8,015 nt of DNA, from positions 1 through 8,015 of the forward strand of contig JBDREC010000053.1 of the NCBI GenBank assembly GCA_043820105.1, read 5' to 3'. The stretch comes from JBDREC01 sp043820105 [NCBI: Pseudomonadota bacterium] (GTDB lineage Bacteria; Bdellovibrionota_F; JAHFAK01). The notes below the pieces were generated by a model that was given only the letters and a program-made list of their open reading frames with translations, made no database searches and was not told the origin of the DNA. Position 1 is the first letter of the stretch. Each line of letters starts with the position of its first letter. A program made the position numbers and the translations under genes. Of the stretch, positions 5,902 to 8,015 are shown piece by piece.

Positions 5902-7698
5902 ATGAAAGTTTCAGATTTTATATTTAAATTCTTATCAGAAAAAGGTGTTGATAATATTTATATGATTGCTGGCGGGCAGGCAATGTTTCTTGTAGATGCA
6001 GTATATCAAAATAAAAAGATAAATGTGATATGCACGCATCATGAACAGGCTGCAGGCATGGCTGCAGAAGCTTATGGGAGGCTGACAGGTAAATTAGGAG
6101 TCGCCCTTGTTACAGCAGGTCCTGGAAGCGTAAACATTACAAACGGGCTTGTTGGCGGTTGGACAGATTCCTCACCAATGATGGTGATTTCAGGACAATC
6201 TGCACTTATAAATGTTCAATATCAGGAAAAAACCAAAATAAGGCAATATGGTATCCAGGGAATAAATATCAGGCCTTTAGTTGAAAATGTAACAAAGTAT
6301 TTCATCACTGTAGACGATCCTAGTAAAATATTATATTATATGCAAAAAGCATATTACCTTGCAACCAGTGGCAGGCCAGGACCTGTTTGGATAGATGTCC
6401 CGCTTGATATACAGAAGATGGAAGTTCCAACGAGCGGAGTCCTCGAGGAATTTACAATTCCTGCAGAAAATCTAGATAACGTTCATTTAAAACAACAGGT
6501 ATCTCAAACATTAGAATTTTTATCTAGTTCTAAACGGCCAATAATTATCGCTGGGCAGGGAATTAGCCTAGCAAATGCTAGAACTGAATTTAGTGAAGTA
6601 ATATCGAAATTAGGCATACCTGTCCTAACATCCAGACTAGGTATAGACCTAATCGAGAGCGAAAATAAGTTATATGTTGGAAGACCTGGAACTTATGGAG
6701 AAAGATCTGCAAATTTTGCAATTCAAAATTCAGACCTGATAATTTCTATTGGGTGCAGGCTGGCGTCGGCTTTAGTAGGGCATGACCCCCAAACTTTTGG
6801 AAAATATGCAAAAAAAATTGTAGTAGACATTGACGTAAAAGAATTAGAAAAGCCCGGAGTAATAATTGACTTAAAAATACATAATGATGTGAGGCTATTT
6901 TTGAATGAGATATTAAAACAATATAATAATATAAAAAAGAAAGATTTTAATGAATGGATTTCTATATGCAATGAATGGAAGAAAAAATATCCTGTTGTCT
7001 TGGAGTCCTACAAGAGCGAAAAACCAGTCAATTCATATTATTTTACAAATAGGCTTTCTAACCTTGCAAAAAAAGAAGATATTATACTTGTAGACACAGG
7101 CTCATGCTTTCATGTCGCCTGTCAAACATGGAAGATAAAAAAGGGCCAAAGATTCTTGACAACAGGAGGACTTTCATCCATGGGATACTGGGTTGCAGGG
7201 ATTGGGGCATGCATTGCCAACAACAGAAAAAATACAATTGTCATAACTGGAGATGGTAGCCTTCAGATGAATATTCAGGAATTTGCAACAATAAAGCATA
7301 ATAACCTACCCCTCAAAATATTTATCTTCAACAATAATGGCTATCTATTGATAAGGCACACACAGCAAAATTTTATGGAGGGAAGATTACTAGGTGAAGG
7401 ACCGAAGACAGGAGTTTGGTGCCCAGATTCATTAAAAATAGCCAATGCATATGGGCTTAAAGGTGTCAGGATAGACTCTATTGACCAAATCGATAAAAAA
7501 ATAAAAGAAGTTCTTGATTATGATGGGCCAGTAATATGTGATGTAATGACCCCAGAATGGCAATTACTAATACCAAGAGTTTCATCTGATAAAAAATCTG
7601 ATGGGACATTGGTGTCAAAACCTTATGAGGATATGTATCCTTTCTTGGATAGAAATGAATTTAAAAAAAATATGATTATCAAACCAGTCGATGAATAA
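5902..7698 (+). CDS. Thiamine-diphosphate-dependent 2-oxo acid decarboxylase/transferase (acetolactate synthase/YerE-like)
   Basis: The complete 598-residue enzyme has the three-domain acetohydroxyacid synthase fold. The N-terminal Pyr domain (~1-170) carries catalytic E48 in HHEQAAGMAAEAYGR, which activates ThDP, and GPGSVN (73-78). The central domain spans ~190-340. The C-terminal PP domain has the ThDP/Mg motif GDGSLQ (450-455), closing with NNNGY (477-481). The tail PYEDMYPFLDRNEF (574-587) recalls ThDP enzymes of polysaccharide loci. Residues 23-29 read AGGQAMF instead of the canonical synthase GGAxxP. YerE of yersiniose synthesis, a related flavoprotein, decarboxylates pyruvate and adds the two-carbon unit to C4 of a CDP-3,6-dideoxy-4-ketosugar. 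With rfbF/rfbG upstream I infer the same acceptor class here, and with the aldolase pair directly upstream perhaps a longer 2-oxo acid donor. FAD binding cannot be judged. Housekeeping IlvB is unlikely because no small subunit or isoleucine/valine gene is nearby. Confidence 0.85.
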   Translation: MKVSDFIFKFLSEKGVDNIYMIAGGQAMFLVDAVYQNKKINVICTHHEQAAGMAAEAYGRLTGKLGVALVTAGPGSVNITNGLVGGWTDSSPMMVISGQSALINVQYQEKTKIRQYGIQGINIRPLVENVTKYFITVDDPSKILYYMQKAYYLATSGRPGPVWIDVPLDIQKMEVPTSGVLEEFTIPAENLDNVHLKQQVSQTLEFLSSSKRPIIIAGQGISLANARTEFSEVISKLGIPVLTSRLGIDLIESENKLYVGRPGTYGERSANFAIQNSDLIISIGCRLASALVGHDPQTFGKYAKKIVVDIDVKELEKPGVIIDLKIHNDVRLFLNEILKQYNNIKKKDFNEWISICNEWKKKYPVVLESYKSEKPVNSYYFTNRLSNLAKKEDIILVDTGSCFHVACQTWKIKKGQRFLTTGGLSSMGYWVAGIGACIANNRKNTIVITGDGSLQMNIQEFATIKHNNLPLKIFIFNNNGYLLIRHTQQNFMEGRLLGEGPKTGVWCPDSLKIANAYGLKGVRIDSIDQIDKKIKEVLDYDGPVICDVMTPEWQLLIPRVSSDKKSDGTLVSKPYEDMYPFLDRNEFKKNMIIKPVDE

Positions 7699-7700
7699 AT

Positions 7701-7705
7701 GGGGA
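7701..7705 (+). promoter_or_regulatory. Ribosome binding site of the Ldh_2 gene
   Basis: GGGGA lies four bases before ATG 7710 and three bases after the preceding stop codon. It favours 7710 as the start over ATG 7699, which opens a frame that ends after five codons. Confidence 0.5.
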
Positions 7706-7709
7706 ACTT

Positions 7710-8015
7710 ATGGTAAAATATTATGATTCAAAATTTCTAGAAAATTATTTTTCTAAGGTTTTTAAAAAATTAAAAATAAAAAAAAGAATTTATAAACCAG
7801 TGGTGGACGGATTGATAGAGACTTCTTATAGGGGGGTTGACTCGCACGGAATTGAGTTATTTCCCAAATATGTAGATGAAGTCTTAGAAGGAAGAATAAA
7901 TATCAACCCAAATTTTGTTTTTGAAAAGACCTCAAGCTCGGTACTCGTTTTAGATGCAGATCATACTTTTGGCATAACCAGTTCCTTTTTTGCCATAAAC
8001 AAAGCAATAAAGGTG
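7710..8015 (+). CDS. Ldh_2 family (malate/L-lactate dehydrogenase-type) oxidoreductase, 3' truncated
   Basis: The first 102 codons are open to the window edge. The translation shows the N-terminal family pattern: YRGVDSHGIELFPKYVDEV (40-58), an EGRINI stretch, a TSSSVLVLDADHTFG block (74-88) and the start of the helix that normally carries AxxxAI. Family members (L-malate and sulfolactate dehydrogenases, diketogulonate reductase YiaK, ureidoglycolate dehydrogenase) are cytoplasmic NAD(P)H enzymes that interconvert 2-oxo and 2-hydroxy acids; H46 of the SHG motif belongs to the active site. Many members have Arg three residues after SHG (SHGxxR), thought to bind the substrate carboxylate, but here it is Leu50. 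In this operon it might reduce a carbonyl left on the branch or act on a 2-oxo acid; this is inference. It starts eleven bases after the ThDP enzyme stop, so it is very likely co-transcribed. Full length should be ~340 residues. Confidence 0.85.
   Translation, partial: MVKYYDSKFLENYFSKVFKKLKIKKRIYKPVVDGLIETSYRGVDSHGIELFPKYVDEVLEGRININPNFVFEKTSSSVLVLDADHTFGITSSFFAINKAIKV

Noticed and set aside
5902-7698. Housekeeping acetolactate synthase (ilvB)
   Set aside because: No regulatory subunit or branched-chain amino acid gene is adjacent, the donor loop differs from GGAxxP, and the context is CDP-sugar synthesis.
7699-7716. ATG at 7699 as the Ldh_2 start
   Set aside because: This frame reaches a stop after five codons and is not in frame with the Ldh_2 motifs.
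1-8015. tRNA, rRNA, CRISPR array, insertion sequence or attachment site
   Set aside because: No tRNA-like cloverleaf, rRNA segment, regularly spaced repeats, transposase frame or terminal repeats were seen; nearly all the sequence is accounted for by coding regions.

Overview
The window is AT-rich (about one third G+C by eye) bacterial DNA from a surface-polysaccharide type locus. Shine-Dalgarno sites precede several genes and the genes are tightly packed in operon style. The lineage cannot be named from the sequence. CDP-sugar genes point to an envelope-glycan-producing, probably Gram-negative-like, often uncultured group, but that is inference.

Left part (1-1979): the 3' end of an unrecognised plus-strand gene converges, with only four bases between stop codons, on a minus-strand gene for a cobalamin-binding-domain radical SAM protein with a C-terminal zinc-ribbon-like cysteine cluster. 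A 153-base divergent intergenic region (1980-2132) holds a 12-bp perfect palindrome that overlaps a consensus TATAAT for the radical SAM gene.

Right part (2133-8015): a compact plus-strand operon of six genes, with junctions of +1, -4, -8, +6 and +11 bases. In order they encode glucose-1-phosphate cytidylyltransferase (rfbF), CDP-glucose 4,6-dehydratase (rfbG), a DmpF-like acylating acetaldehyde dehydrogenase, a DmpG-like 4-hydroxy-2-oxovalerate aldolase (corrected start at 4867), a thiamine-diphosphate enzyme of the acetolactate-synthase/YerE type, and the 5' end of an Ldh_2 (malate/L-lactate dehydrogenase type) oxidoreductase cut by the window edge.

The first two enzymes give CDP-4-keto-6-deoxy-D-glucose. 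The DmpF/DmpG pair is best known from aromatic meta-cleavage catabolism, but no other catabolic gene is visible here. My central hypothesis is that the pair runs in the synthetic direction: acetyl-CoA to acetaldehyde, then plus pyruvate to 4-hydroxy-2-oxopentanoate. The ThDP enzyme would then decarboxylate this 2-oxo acid and add the four-carbon 3-hydroxybutanoyl unit to C4 of a CDP-4-ketosugar, with a reductase finishing the new ketone. On a 3,6-dideoxy-4-ketosugar this gives exactly the carbon skeleton of erwiniose, a branched octose recalled from Erwinia and Pseudomonas polysaccharides. With pyruvate alone as donor the product would be the yersiniose type, and the aldolase pair would have no role. 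The 3-dehydrase (RfbH) needed for the 3-deoxy step is not in the window.
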